From the NCBI GenBank assembly GCA_945859915.1, contig CAMAPF010000021.1, positions 4,299,501 to 4,363,500 on the forward strand: a stretch of 64,000 nucleotides of DNA, read 5' to 3'. The notes beneath the pieces were generated by a model. That model was not told where the DNA came from. It searched no databases and worked only from the letters and a program-made list of their open reading frames with translations. Positions 35,048-45,873 of the stretch are shown here, piece after piece. The position numbers and the translations under genes were made by a program. Numbering within the stretch: the first letter of the stretch is position 1; each line of letters begins with the position of its first letter. Source of the DNA: Cuscuta epithymum (taxonomy: Eukaryota; Streptophyta; Magnoliopsida; Solanales; Convolvulaceae).

Positions 35048-36114
35048 TAGAGACGTGCAAATAAGGATGTGCATACTTTAGAATCGTGCTAACCAAGCAT
35101 TCCAGCCCATCTGGTTGTGAGGTTACCGTGCCTAGTGGGAGGTTTCGAGTTCGAATCCCGCTAGGCACACAAGGGTTAGAAACTCAATGGAAAGAGTTTC
35201 AGCCCTGATCACTCCAGGTCCCCCCAGCCCCCTCCCCCAGAACCCCCCTGGAGTAAAAAAAAAAAATTAAAATTTAAAGAAAAAAACTATAGAATCGTGC
35301 TCCAATAGAAGACATTTATGTGTTAAAGACTTCATGTACTTTAAAATTTTAGTTTAAATAAAAATAAAATTACTTAAATGAATATGTTTCTGCCTAGTTT
35401 TTTAAAAGGAAAACTTCTTATATTAATATCATTAGGATTTGGATCGTTACAATAATAAAATGCATTTCCCCGGTAAAACTCAAGTACAAAAGTTCAATTA
35501 TATGTGTTTTGAGAGACTTCTAGCAATTGAGATTTGAGACATGAGGTCTTCCCTGTTGAAGGCGGATCGGGCCAAGTATAGCTAACCCGAAGTCTGAAAG
35601 CTTTGCACTCCATTGGTGATGTAACAAAAAAATTGATGATTCGAAGTCTGGAAATAAAACAGAAATTTATGTGTTAGGGGCATCTGTAATACCAATAACA
35701 AACAAATCAGTGAAGCTGAAAAACTCATCCCTTCATGCGAATAAACTAAGACAGGTGCATATATTCATATAAAAATAGGATTCCTTTCCGATGTAATATA
35801 TATATAGGACAAAATGGATTTACCTCTTATCAACCCATGCACATCACCCAAACAAGGTTTCATGCTCAAGAACGTTCACTTCTGCCAACCATACATTGTG
35901 CCCCTCCCTGCAACCCATCAGGGAGAAAGCAAACCGGTTATGTTGTAAGATCTAAGAAAAGACTAGTGGTAATGATCATTGACAAAGGCCTTGTTTGTGA
36001 AGAGTCTACTGGAATGCTTTTAGATCTTCCAAACCAAACTAGCTTTTAATACTATTTCAGTGAGTTAGCTTTAATGTTTGGTTAACAGAACTTTCAATTA
36101 GATGGAAAAGCTCA
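35048..36114 (-). pseudogene. Receptor-like cytoplasmic kinase fragment, copy X2, with SINE insertion
   Basis: Direct repeat of X1 (33007-33886), same orientation, with the DFG-segment block near 35640-35530 (KLSDFGLAILGPIR) and the upstream WLA-type block near 35920-35820. It differs by scattered substitutions, a 12-bp deletion near its right end and the SINE at 35091-35289. Confidence 0.75.
35091..35289 (+). mobile_element. tRNA-type SINE with palindromic 3' end, copy 1
   Basis: Contains a Pol III B-box-like GAGTTCGAATCCCGC and an upstream ctggttgtgaggtta that could be the A box. The 3' part has ACTCCAGG ... CCTGGAGT as inverted arms around a C-rich loop, then an A-rich tail. Perfect 12-bp target duplication TAGAATCGTGCT (35079-35090, 35290-35301). 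The same target is unduplicated and empty in kinase copy X1 at 33038-33049. Confidence 0.88.
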
Positions 36115-36568
36115 TTTTACCCCTCCACCATCTAAGTACTATAACCAAACATCTCTGTATAAATAGCTGCATCAAACAACTACATACTGGTGTTTCATAA
36201 GAAAACATGGAGCAGGTTGAGGCTGGCACATTTTGTGGAATAGAAAAAATCTCATTTAATCGGCAAACCGCCACCAGAGATTCTGATTCACGAGAAATGT
36301 TATTATAAAAAAAGACAGTAAAAAGAACATCAAGAGTAGTTAGTAACTAGGTGGGTGACTAGCATAATCTGTACATAATGGGGATGCAAAAAAAGAACCT
36401 AATAATCGTCAAAGCTAACAAACCAATTGCTTGGGCATCTATAAAACACATAAGACAAACACATGTGGCTTTATGGACAGAACACAGAGTTATTCATTCT
36501 TTTGGCAAGCCTGCACTAGCAAAACTCCAATAAAGATTCAATCTTTGAGCTTTTTGTGGAGCAATCCT
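36115..36568. other. Duplicated-segment flank left of the Copia element
   Basis: No gene recognised. A TATAAATAG sits at about 36161 and a 33-codon + frame starts near 36208, but nothing supports a real gene. Together with 40496-40890 this was one continuous stretch before the LTR element inserted. Confidence 0.35.
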
Positions 36569-36929
36569 GTTAGTCCCTATTTCTAACAATCATACAACCA
36601 TAAGAATGAAAGAAGAAGCAGATAGATTTATCATTCATATCAAAGTATCGAGAACTTTGGTACACCGTGTAAACCGGCCGCTGCTCTCCCTCTAGAGAGA
36701 GAGAGCAGCGTAAAAGCTAATCTATTCTCTATTCTGCCTCTATACTCTATGCCTTCTCTTGGTTTTCTCATAAGTTAGCCTCCTTTTATAGGAGAGGATG
36801 GCTAACTTATGGCTTACAAGAGAGGCTAATGGGCTAATATTCAATTGTGGCCCATATTACACATTTAAGTAACAACTACACAGATACAAAGACATCTAAC
36901 TAGATTGGACACCAGAAAAAGTCCTAACA
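36569..36929 (-). repeat. Copia-type element, 3' LTR
   Basis: 361 bp, TGTTAG...TAACA on the + strand. Includes a ctctctagag-type palindromic GA tract near 36690 and a TTTTATAGG block that could be promoter or poly(A) related. Differs from the other LTR at only a handful of sites, so insertion is recent. Confidence 0.92.
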
Positions 36930-39169
36930 ATCTCCCCCTTGGTGTTCAATCTTGTTTGATCAGCATTGCAGCGCGGATGTCTTTGTCTTTGTGTTCAGTT
37001 GCTCCTCAATGCAGCTCAGCTTCCTTTGTCTTTGCGCTCGGCTTCTTGAAAAGGCTTTTTGAAGAAATCCTTGCAATCTCCCCTTTGACGTCTTCATGGC
37101 AATTTGTTCTTTGATGCCGGGGAGTTGAAGAATCAACAAGATGTAGCTTATGATCTTTACCTTTCAGAAGTTGCTCTTGATCAGCATTAATGAATTCCGA
37201 TGGCGCCTATGGAACGAGTGTTCGGTTGATATACAGGCGCACACAGGATTCATCTTCAGAACTTGAATATTTGACCTTTGTCTCCTCAAAGTTTACATTG
37301 CACAGCGGAAAATTATTGTTTTTGAGGAGATCTCGTTGGTGGTACAGCAGAAAAAAATGGTTGACTTGTAAGCATACCTGACCATTTGACTTGAAGCTGG
37401 CTTGGCCATTTAGCAGTAGAGATAGTGGAGAAAGTGTCCAAAAATGATTTGTTGATAGTGAACAACATGTGGACTACTATCCCCCTCATGACGATCCGAT
37501 GAATCGGGGCGTCATGCCTTTATTCTTTTATTCTGGGTAACAAAATTGAAAACAAACAGAAAAGTTAAAGGATAAAGACCGGATACACAGAAGTGTTCCG
37601 TTAACACAACATCAATGTAAACACTGATGTGTGGCCTGTATAAAATGATAGAAGCATTAAAGCTCTAACAGGACTTCCAACCAATCATTATGAAGCATCT
37701 GAAGTAGATATCACTCTGGTTGTTAAGGCATGATCATAAAGATCAGCAATGAAAGTGGTAGCCCCCCGAGGTCGTGAAGACGCTCGTTATCATCACTATA
37801 GAGATAAACTCTAAAGCGATGGCCTGAACGTGTTGGTGATTTCTATGTTGCAACAGCAGGACTTCCTTCCAATCATCGGTCTATCTATAGTAGATGAGCC
37901 CTATGGAAGTTCTCGCATGGTCACTTGGACCTGCAACTGACTCAAAAATGTGTCTGTGTCCTAGAAAATTCAAAAACATTTGGGAGTGAGATAACTAGAC
38001 ACAGCGTGATCAATGAAAGTCCAGTGGCATGGGGCTGAGGCCACTATAGTCAGTATCACTTGCCTCGGAAGGAGACAGTAATGAGAGATGAGGTTCCCCG
38101 TGAAATATGATTAAACACTTGTCTGTTGGGAGACAAATGAGTGGTCTTGGGTAGGGTTATGCATGCACTGTTGGACAAGATGCAGTGACTTCTACCCGGG
38201 ATCTGAATAAATTCAGTCCTGAACCTATGGGGATTGTCCAGAGTATTTGAGTGACTGAGAGTAATTGATCAATTGATAGTAGGCAGTTGAGGTAGCAGAC
38301 TTATCATTGAATATTGTTTTCTTGCTCACTTGAGCCTTCTGCTTCCTAACGCTCATAGTATTCACTAGCTCACACATTCACTCATTTACTCTCAGCTTTG
38401 TCCCTTGGGTAGGCTTAGTTGGGTTTACTAAGCCATAGGGACTTCTCTCTCATTCTCTTTGTTTCTTCATTTTCTCTCTGTACTCCCCCTCAACAGAAGC
38501 ACTCAGTATGCTTTTTCATCGTTCGGTACCGAGGAGGGTAAAATTGAAAACTCCCACTCAAATGTTGCATCCTTTGAGAGAATCCTTGCTTTGTCGTTGT
38601 GTGGCGCCAGGAGGAGAAAGCTGTAACTCCCCCTCAGATTGTGCAAGGTTTGATTGCTCACAGCTTGATATACCTGCCATGTGTATGGAGCAATCTGTAC
38701 AAGTACCACACATGACGATTTACCCTGAACTCAACTTCTAGAATTTCAGCAAAGTGATGATCACACATTGTTGATGAGTTAGGGGAGGCATCAGTAGTTG
38801 ATTGTTGATTGTTGTGAAATGACCGTTGACGCGAGGTTGATTGAATTATCTACGAGTTCCGGACCTTACAATGTACATTAGACCAACTTTGACATTTGGT
38901 TTGACTTTGGTTTGATTTTGGAAGAATTGACCAGATTTGCCTCAGTTTTGACCTTGACTTTGACTTTGGTGATTTTTCGGAAAACAGGTGATATCTCTCT
39001 CAAAAACGGCGAGTGAGGGAGCGTGAGATTAGGTTCTAGGGTTCCCTCGGGAATTCATGTAGATCTTTTCACGAGCTTTCCGAAAAGGTATTATACGCGT
39101 AAATCGGATCACCGAGTCAAAAGTTATGGCCAAAACAGTGCAGGACATCGAAAAGTTTGAATTAACTTA

Positions 39170-39720
39170 GTAAAACTTTTCGAAGCTGAGGTTCTCGATG
39201 TTGGACCTCGAAAACGTTTTCTCGATGTTGGACCTCGAAAACTTTTTCTCGATATAAAATATCGAAAATGTCTTCTCGATGTTGGATATCGAAAACATCT
39301 TCTCGATGTTAAATATCGAAAACGTCTTCTCGATGTTGAATATCGAAAACTTCTTCTCGAAGATTGAATATCGAAAACGTCTTCTCGATGAATGAATATC
39401 GAAAACTTCTTCTCGATGTTTGAATATCGAAAACTTTTTCTCGATGTTTGAATATCAAAAACTTTTTTTTTTGATATTGAATGTCGAGAAACATGTTTTC
39501 GAACTCCAAACTTTGAGAAACGTGTTTTCGAACTTCAATCTGCGAGAAACCTGTTTTCGAAGTTCAACCTGCGAGAAACTTGTTTTCGAAGTTCAACCAG
39601 CGAGAAACCTGTTTTCGAAGTTCAACCTGCGAGACGCCTGTTTTCGAAAAGACAATATCGAGAAGCTTGTTCTTCGACCATCAAACTGCGAGAACCTGTT
39701 TTCGATGAGAAAAATATCGA
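39170..39720. repeat. CGA-type minisatellite inside the Copia element
   Basis: Two linked arrays. First, about ten units of ~27 bp near TTCTCGATGTTGAATATCGA-aaac (39180-39470). Then about seven units of ~30 bp near CGAGAAACCTGTTTTCGAAG-ttcaacctg (39485-39715). Both are built from ATCGA/TCGAT and TTCGAA words and read as repeated FDIQ/FSIF-like peptides in minus frames, but no long frame spans them. Confidence 0.88.
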
Positions 39721-40131
39721 GAAATCGAAAATCCGAAATTTACAGGTTTCAAAAATGAAGATATACTGCTTGATCGGTTCTGAGAGGCGATTCTAACACT
39801 ATACCTTTTACAGTGATTGGATCAAAAACAAGATTTCAGAGGTTAAACTGAAAAAACATCGAAAAACTTCCAAAACATCGAGAAACACCAAGCTTCGAAA
39901 ATCTGCAACTGTAAAAACAAAGATTTCTTCACAAATGTAATTGCAGGTTGTTTTCAAACAGATTTCGATCCTAATCTTCCAGAAATCGCTGAAAAACATT
40001 GAAAACAGATCATCAAACCAAAATATCAAAAACTCAGTTTTTTTTAAATAGGTGTGGTCTTTCTCGATAAAGGCAGATCCGAAAAATGCAGATGGATTCG
40101 ATCTATTTCACGCCTCGGCTCTGATACCACG

Positions 40132-40495
40132 TGTTAGTCCCTATTTCTAACAATCATACAACCATAAGAATGAAAGAAGAAGCAGATAGATTTATCATTC
40201 ATATCAAAGTATCGAGAACTTTGGTACACCGTGTAAACCGGCCGCTGCTCTCTCTCTAGAGAGAGAGAGAGCAGCGTAAAAACTAATCTATTCTCTATTC
40301 TACCTCTATACTCTATGCCTTCTCTTGGTTTTCTCATAAGTTAGCCTCCTTTTATAGGAGAGGATGGCTAACTTATGGCTTACAAGAGAGGCTAATGGGC
40401 TAATATTCAATTGTGGCCCATATTACACATTTAACTAACAACTACACAGATACAAAGACATCTAACTAGATTGGACACCAGAAAAAGTCCTAACA
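40132..40495 (-). repeat. Copia-type element, 5' LTR
   Basis: 364 bp, pair of the 36569-36929 LTR; the size difference comes mainly from a longer GA tract. Primer-binding site immediately inside at 40117-40129. Confidence 0.92.
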
Positions 40496-40574
40496 AATCC
40501 CCTTTTCCGAGTCTCACATGCATTTATCAAATGAACTACTCAAGAAGATAAAAGGAAGAAGAATAAGAAAAGAA

Positions 40575-40620
40575 AGACTTGACCAATCAAGAGAGAGAGA
40601 GAGAGAGAGAGAGTGAGAAA
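40575..40620. repeat. (GA)n microsatellite
   Basis: About eleven GA repeats (aagagagagagagagagaga...gtgag) just right of the Copia element. Confidence 0.9.
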
Positions 40621-40893
40621 TAAAAATGAAGTCATTGAAAAAGCTGTCTCCCTTCTATAATATCTCTATTTACCTCTATTTCTTTTTTAAGAAATTCCAC
40701 CACTTCTTTTTCTTCACCTTCAAGTCTCCCAAACGAGAACTTGCAACTAAAATAATCATTTTTTGGTTTTAGAGAAGGAACTAATGCATCAATCAGTGAG
40801 TACATTCTAACAAAATTTGAAATACTACTTCCTCGGAAGTATAAAATTTGACATACTATAAACTAATAAAAATATTTCTATGTACACTCACCT

Positions 40894-43778
40894 GCAGGAG
40901 AGCAGTTAGAGTGGACATCCTCAGAAGTATGAATCCCTTTATCCGAGTGGTTGATACCTCCATGAGGATAAATAGAATTATAGTGCACCTCCGCTCAAAA
41001 ACTCAAATATATGACTGCATGGAGAGATAAAAGGTCAAATGGTCACATTATCATAAGCAAAATTATACTAATGCTCAACTTGGGAAGATAAATCTTTTAG
41101 ATCTATTGCACAAAATATGCACATGATCCACACACACTGCGCACACAGTATGCACAGAGTTTTGAAAGGACAATACTATATACACCGCAACAACAAAAAA
41201 GTGACAATGTGTTCATCAATGATGTATTAGCGTCTTACTAATGCAAAACTCTTACGGAGTATGATATTTTCGAAAAATGTTAATAAGGCTACGTACAAAA
41301 TCCTATCTTGCAATGCAGAGATTATGATCAATAGAAGCAGAGATTATGAAACAAATCACTTTGAAGATATGATCAATAGAAGCAGAGATTATGAAACAAA
41401 TCACTTCTCTTACGGAAATTTGTTCTCTTACTGAAAAGGTAGAAGTCAAGCTACGTACAAAATCCTATCTTGCAATGCACAATATTCCCTTATTTTAATT
41501 TGTTCTATTGATTATTCCAGTTAGCTAAAATAGAAAAATTTCTCTCCATGCAATAAATGCCCTTTCCATAATAAATTTATTTTCAATTGTATCATCTGAT
41601 AAAGAACGTTAGAAATGTACCACATTTAGAAGAATCAAAAGGAAATTACCTCTATTTGACTTTTGTGTCCTCGAAAGGATCTCGATGAAACATGTCTCCT
41701 TGTATGATGTTATGATAACAATCTTCACACCATACTATCCAACAAGTAAAAAGTGTCACCTACATATGTTATTACAAAATATTATTAGATGTAATTTAAA
41801 CTTGTTGGTAAAGAAGACTTGATTAATACCAAGTCACCAGCAACTTGTAATGTTACATGATCACCCCACTCTTCATACTTGAATTTGTTAATAGTAATTA
41901 ATAAATGCATACCTTATTTAGTTAGAAATAAGAACGTTATGAAATTAAAGAAGTAGGAAAAATAAATCAAGGGAGAACTGAGTAGTACTCCATCATCCTC
42001 TTCAGATAATCTCCATAAGCCATTGGTACATACGCCACACACATCTCTGGGTGATTCATAAGTTGGTGGAATTGAAAATTATAAAAGATCACAGTGAATA
42101 GGTGCTCAAGAAAATCCATATTAAGTATCCGTAAAAATAAGATCTACTGAGAATCACCTGATTAACAACTTGTTGTCTCACAAAACTGTGATGTTCGGGC
42201 ATCCGATAAAACTGATCTGATAGAGCACGAAACCAGAAGATAAAACCGAAATAAAAAAAAGTTTTTACTAAAAAGTCAGTAAGGGAAAGAAATATGCAAC
42301 TAAATGGAAAGTGAAGGAGATAAACTGACAGTTTCCCATCCCCTTCAACTATGTTCTCAACCAGGTCACAACGTTGCAATCTAAAAACAGAAATATTGAA
42401 AGTGCACAAGATAAAGTGAGTAAAAAGAACTTTGTCCAAATTTTATAAAGTCACTAACAACTTTAATGAAAAACAAAAAAGTTTCAAGATGTCCAAAGGA
42501 AGAATTATGCAAATATCATGAAAAAGCAAAGAACTTTTTCCAAATGAAAAGTTCTCAGGAAGTGTGCATAATTTTTACTTCGATAAACTTTTAAAAGCAA
42601 ATATCGTTTCGGTCCAATTACTGCTAATTGGGCATTTATAGTATCTCTAGGTTGTTTTTAGGTTATTAGCTCACACAGTACTTGCACTAAACATGCACAT
42701 AAATTACATCGTAACTGTTTCTGCATCGGTGCTTTAAAAGTCATTACACATTTACACCCGAACATAATAACGAAAAACCAGTTCAAGCTTCAAAATGAAG
42801 TTTGTCTAAGAAACATCATTAATGTCTTTTTAACCAAGCACTCCAGCCTAGCTGGTTGCAAGGTTACCGTGCCTAGCGAGAGGTCTCGTGTTCGAATCCC
42901 GCTAGGCACACAAGGGTGTGAAACTCAATGGATTGAGTTTCAGCCCTGATTACTCCAGGCTCCCCCAGCCCCCCTCCCCCAGACCCCCCTGGAGTAAAAA
43001 AAAAAATGTCTCTTTATTGAAAACATTTCCAAAGACTAACAATTACCTATTTAGAAGCCTTTCTTTATGAGATGTGGCTTCATCGTCCGGAGGTATATGT
43101 GTATTTATTCTAGGAACGAGCGGCATGAAAGGAGCGCAATATAAGTTTCAATTCGAATTTGCCATAAAAAATTACAACAAAATGTATACTCACTGGAACA
43201 ACATCAACTTCATTGAGCTGCCTGGCGTTATCATCATCAAACTATGATTCATATTTTATTCCCGATGCCTGATTGGGTTCTTCACCACTTGAACGTCTGT
43301 CTTCAGCAGGGTGGCTAGAGGAAGATGGTCCAAAGCAAATAGACTCTTCTGGAACTTCGTTATTATTTGATGAGAATATAATAAAGTTCATCCATCATGG
43401 CATATGTAATGTTAATATATGTAAGGAACATGTGGGTAAAAAGATTGAAAACTTAACCGTACCAGAAAAATGATTCTTTGATAGATAGTCATCAGTAACC
43501 TACCATAACTAGACACCATCATCACTGGGGAATTGTTGGCCATGATAACATCCTTCGATATAGTAAGCTCTAGATTCTCCTGTAATTGAGAGCTGGTTTT
43601 GAAACGCATGAGAAATTTCCTCAACTGGATTGGTGTTGTTATAATAAACTGTGTCATCATCAGCATGCTGTTGTGGACCAATTCCAGCTTCATGCTGACC
43701 ACTTTCTCCATAGGAATAATAGAACTTGTCTACATCAAAAACACTGAGGAATCCAGAATCTGATTCTTGATCATTCAT
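40894..43778 (-). pseudogene. OTU-domain deubiquitinase (OTU9/10/11-like) pseudogene, copy B, nearly complete
   Basis: Nine minus-strand exon blocks in order: E1 43778-43501 (MNDQESDSGFLSVFDVDKF, ISHAFQNQLS), E2 about 43370-43193 (EVPEESICFGPSSSSHPAED), E3 about 43140-43049 (LVPRINTHIPPDDEATSHKE), E4 about 42381-42317 (LQRCDLVENIVEGDG), E5 about 42225-42162 (FRALSDQFYRMPEHHSFVRQ), E6 about 42052-41990 (EMCVAYVPMAYGDYLKRMME), E7 about 41882-41831 (YEEWGDHVTLQ), E8 41742-41653 (YGVKIVIITSYKETCFIEIL), E9 41013-40894 (RVIYLSF, stop, AEVHYNSIYPHG). This is the plant cysteine-type OTU fold. Damage: CAG to TAG changes at the end of E1, TAG in E2, one extra A in the codons leading to the catalytic Cys in E4, and TGA in place of the conserved Trp in E9. 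A SINE sits in intron 3 and a ~165-bp local duplication near 41290-41480 in intron 8. Not translatable as a protease. Confidence 0.88.
42831..43004 (+). mobile_element. tRNA-type SINE with palindromic 3' end, copy 2
   Basis: Close relative of the 35091 copy: B-box-like GTGTTCGAATCCCGC, 3' arms ACTCCAGG and CCTGGAGT, A tail. Target duplication AATGTCTTTT (42821-42830) and AATGTCTCTT (about 43005-43014), one mismatch. Inserted in intron 3 of OTU copy B, opposite to its sense. Confidence 0.85.
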
Positions 43779-43955
43779 TTTTATAAATCTCTTTTTATTT
43801 ACATGCTCAACCACATGTATCTTTGTTATTGATCACCTAATCAAGAAAATCCAAGCTTCAAGTCAAGAGTAAAAGTGAAATAATTTAGATACATAATACA
43901 AAAGTTCAAGTTAGGAAGTAGTTAAAGTGAAATGATTTAGAGAGTGTATTATAGT

Positions 43956-44436
43956 TAGTGCTGGACTCGGGCCGGGCGGCCCGGCCCGGAACCGGCCCGG
44001 CCCGGTTACTGTTTGGCCCGGCCCGGGGCCCGGTGGGTCCCTCGGTTCGGTTCGGCCCGGCCCGGCTGCTGGGCGGTTCGGGCCCGGGCCCAGGTTTTGG
44101 TGAACCGGCCCGGCCGGTTCGGGCCCGGTCCGGGCCGGATTTTAAATTTGTTTTTTTTTTGAAATTTTTTTAAGTTTTAGGTTGGATTAGGTATTTTGGG
44201 CCATTTGAGGTGGTTTAGGATGGTTTGGGGTTGAGGGGGAGGGGTAGGGGATTAAATAGGAGAACAAAAAAAAAAATAATTGGGCCGGTTCGGCCCGGCC
44301 CGGCCCGACCCGGTTTGGCCCGGAACCGGGACCGGAACCGGCCACCGCGGTTCGGGCTCGGGCCTCCCTTTCCTGGCCCGAGGCCCGGCCGGGCCCAGGC
44401 CCGAACCGGGCCCGAACCGGCCCGAGTCCAGCACTA
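43956..44436. mobile_element. GC-rich hAT MITE (copy 4)
   Basis: 481 bp. Ends TAGTGCTGGACTCGGGCCGG and its inverse; perfect 8-bp target duplication ATTATAGT (43948-43955, 44437-44444). Central AT-rich tract with gttggattaggtattttggg, shared with the 4686 copy. The homologous locus near OTU copy C (26272-26279, ACTATAGT) lacks it. Confidence 0.93.
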
Positions 44437-45873
44437 ATTATAGTATAAAAGTTCACACTAGTAGACGTAGTACTATGGTATGAACTAATTAAAACATACA
44501 TTCTATTAGGAAGTGGTAAAAAAGTATTTAGTTGTGCAACAAGTAACAATATAGCAGCTCAGCAGCAGTTCATATATAATGCTCATAAAAGAGAGCTGCA
44601 TATTCCACATTCATATTTTGCATCTTCCCAGATGAATGTTGGACTTGATTATTAAAAATCATCCCTTATATGGTTCTTTAAAAGACAAACCTGACATTTT
44701 AAGACATGCACCCACATTCAGAATTATCTAAACCCCGTATGATTTCGCTATATGAAAACACAGAGAAAAAATAAATTCATAAAAAACACTCATTCATGAA
44801 ATTTAAACTTCTGTCCAGAAGCGATTTGACTTTTGCTATATACCCAGCAGAAAGAAAAAATCTTTTACAGATATATGGATAAGAACACAAACTCAGTCAT
44901 GAAGTATAGCCATCTACCCAGAATATGAGAATAGTTTCTAACTTTACTATATACCACACACAGAAAGCGCAAAATGCAGCATCCGCGAGTGATCTAAGTG
45001 GATTGCTCAAATGGTATAAAAGTTAATACTACGGAGTATGATACTATAGTATGAGCCAATTAAAATAGACATTCTATTAGGAAGTAGTAAAAGCATTTAG
45101 TTACTATACGCAACAAGTAACCTATTCTGACCACACCATATAGCTGCTCTGCAGCAGTACATACATATTGCTCAAAGAGAGTTGCATATTCCACATTCAT
45201 ACTTTGCATCTTTCCAAATGAACGTTGGACTTGATTATAAAAATCATCCCTTATTATATGGTTCTTTGAAAGACAAACGTGACATTTTAAGACCATGCAA
45301 CCACATTCAGAATTATCTAAACCCCATATGATATCACAAAGAAATACCCAGAAGAGATTTTATTATAAAAATACTCATTGAAGACATTTAGACATCTGCC
45401 CAGAAGAGATTTGACTTTTTCTATTTATCCAACACAAAGAAAAAGTCTTTTTACAGATAAATGAATAAGAACACAAACTCAGTCATGAAGTATAGCCATC
45501 TACCCAGAAAGGTTTCTAACTTTGCTATATACCACACATAGAAAGCGCAAAATGCAGCATCCGCGAGTGATCTATCTAAGTGGATTGCTCAAATTGTTTA
45601 GAAGTTAATACTACGGAGTATACCATAGTATGAGCTAATTAAAATAGACATTCTATTAGGAAGTAGTAAAAGCATTTAGTTACTATATGCAACAAGTAAC
45701 CTATTCTGACCACACCACATAGCAGCTTTGCAACAGTACATATATAATGCTTAAAGAGAGTTGCATATTCCACCAATTATACTTTGCATCTTTCCAGATG
45801 AATGATGGACTTGATTATAAAAAAGCATCCCTTATATGGTTCTTTGAAAGACAAATCTGACATTTTAAGACCA

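Larger units (their letters stand above)
36569..40495 (-). mobile_element. Non-autonomous Copia-type LTR retrotransposon
   Basis: 3927 bp with two near-identical LTRs (36569-36929 and 40132-40495), 5-bp target duplication AATCC on both sides (36564-36568, 40496-40500). Orientation is minus: the primer-binding site TGGTATCAGAGCC (complement of 40117-40129) adjoins the right LTR, and the polypurine tract AAGGGGGAGAT (complement of 36930-36940) adjoins the left LTR. The primer site fits initiator tRNA-Met; the tract and TGTTAGGA LTR start are Copia-like. No gag, protease, integrase or RT can be found in the 3.2-kb interior, so it depends on another element. The interior holds a ~550-bp CGA-rich minisatellite and several extra CTCCCCCTCA words. 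Confidence 0.92.

Noticed and set aside
35130..35170. tRNA gene suggested by the B-box-like sequence
   Set aside because: The B box belongs to a SINE with a target duplication and poly(A) tail; no cloverleaf or acceptor stem.
33007..36114. X1 and X2 as LTRs of one element around OTU copy A
   Set aside because: They contain kinase coding segments, lack TG...CA ends, primer site and target duplication; a tandem gene duplication explains them better.
36905..37381. Plus-strand frames in the Copia-type element
   Set aside because: Element is in minus orientation and these show no retroviral-type domain.
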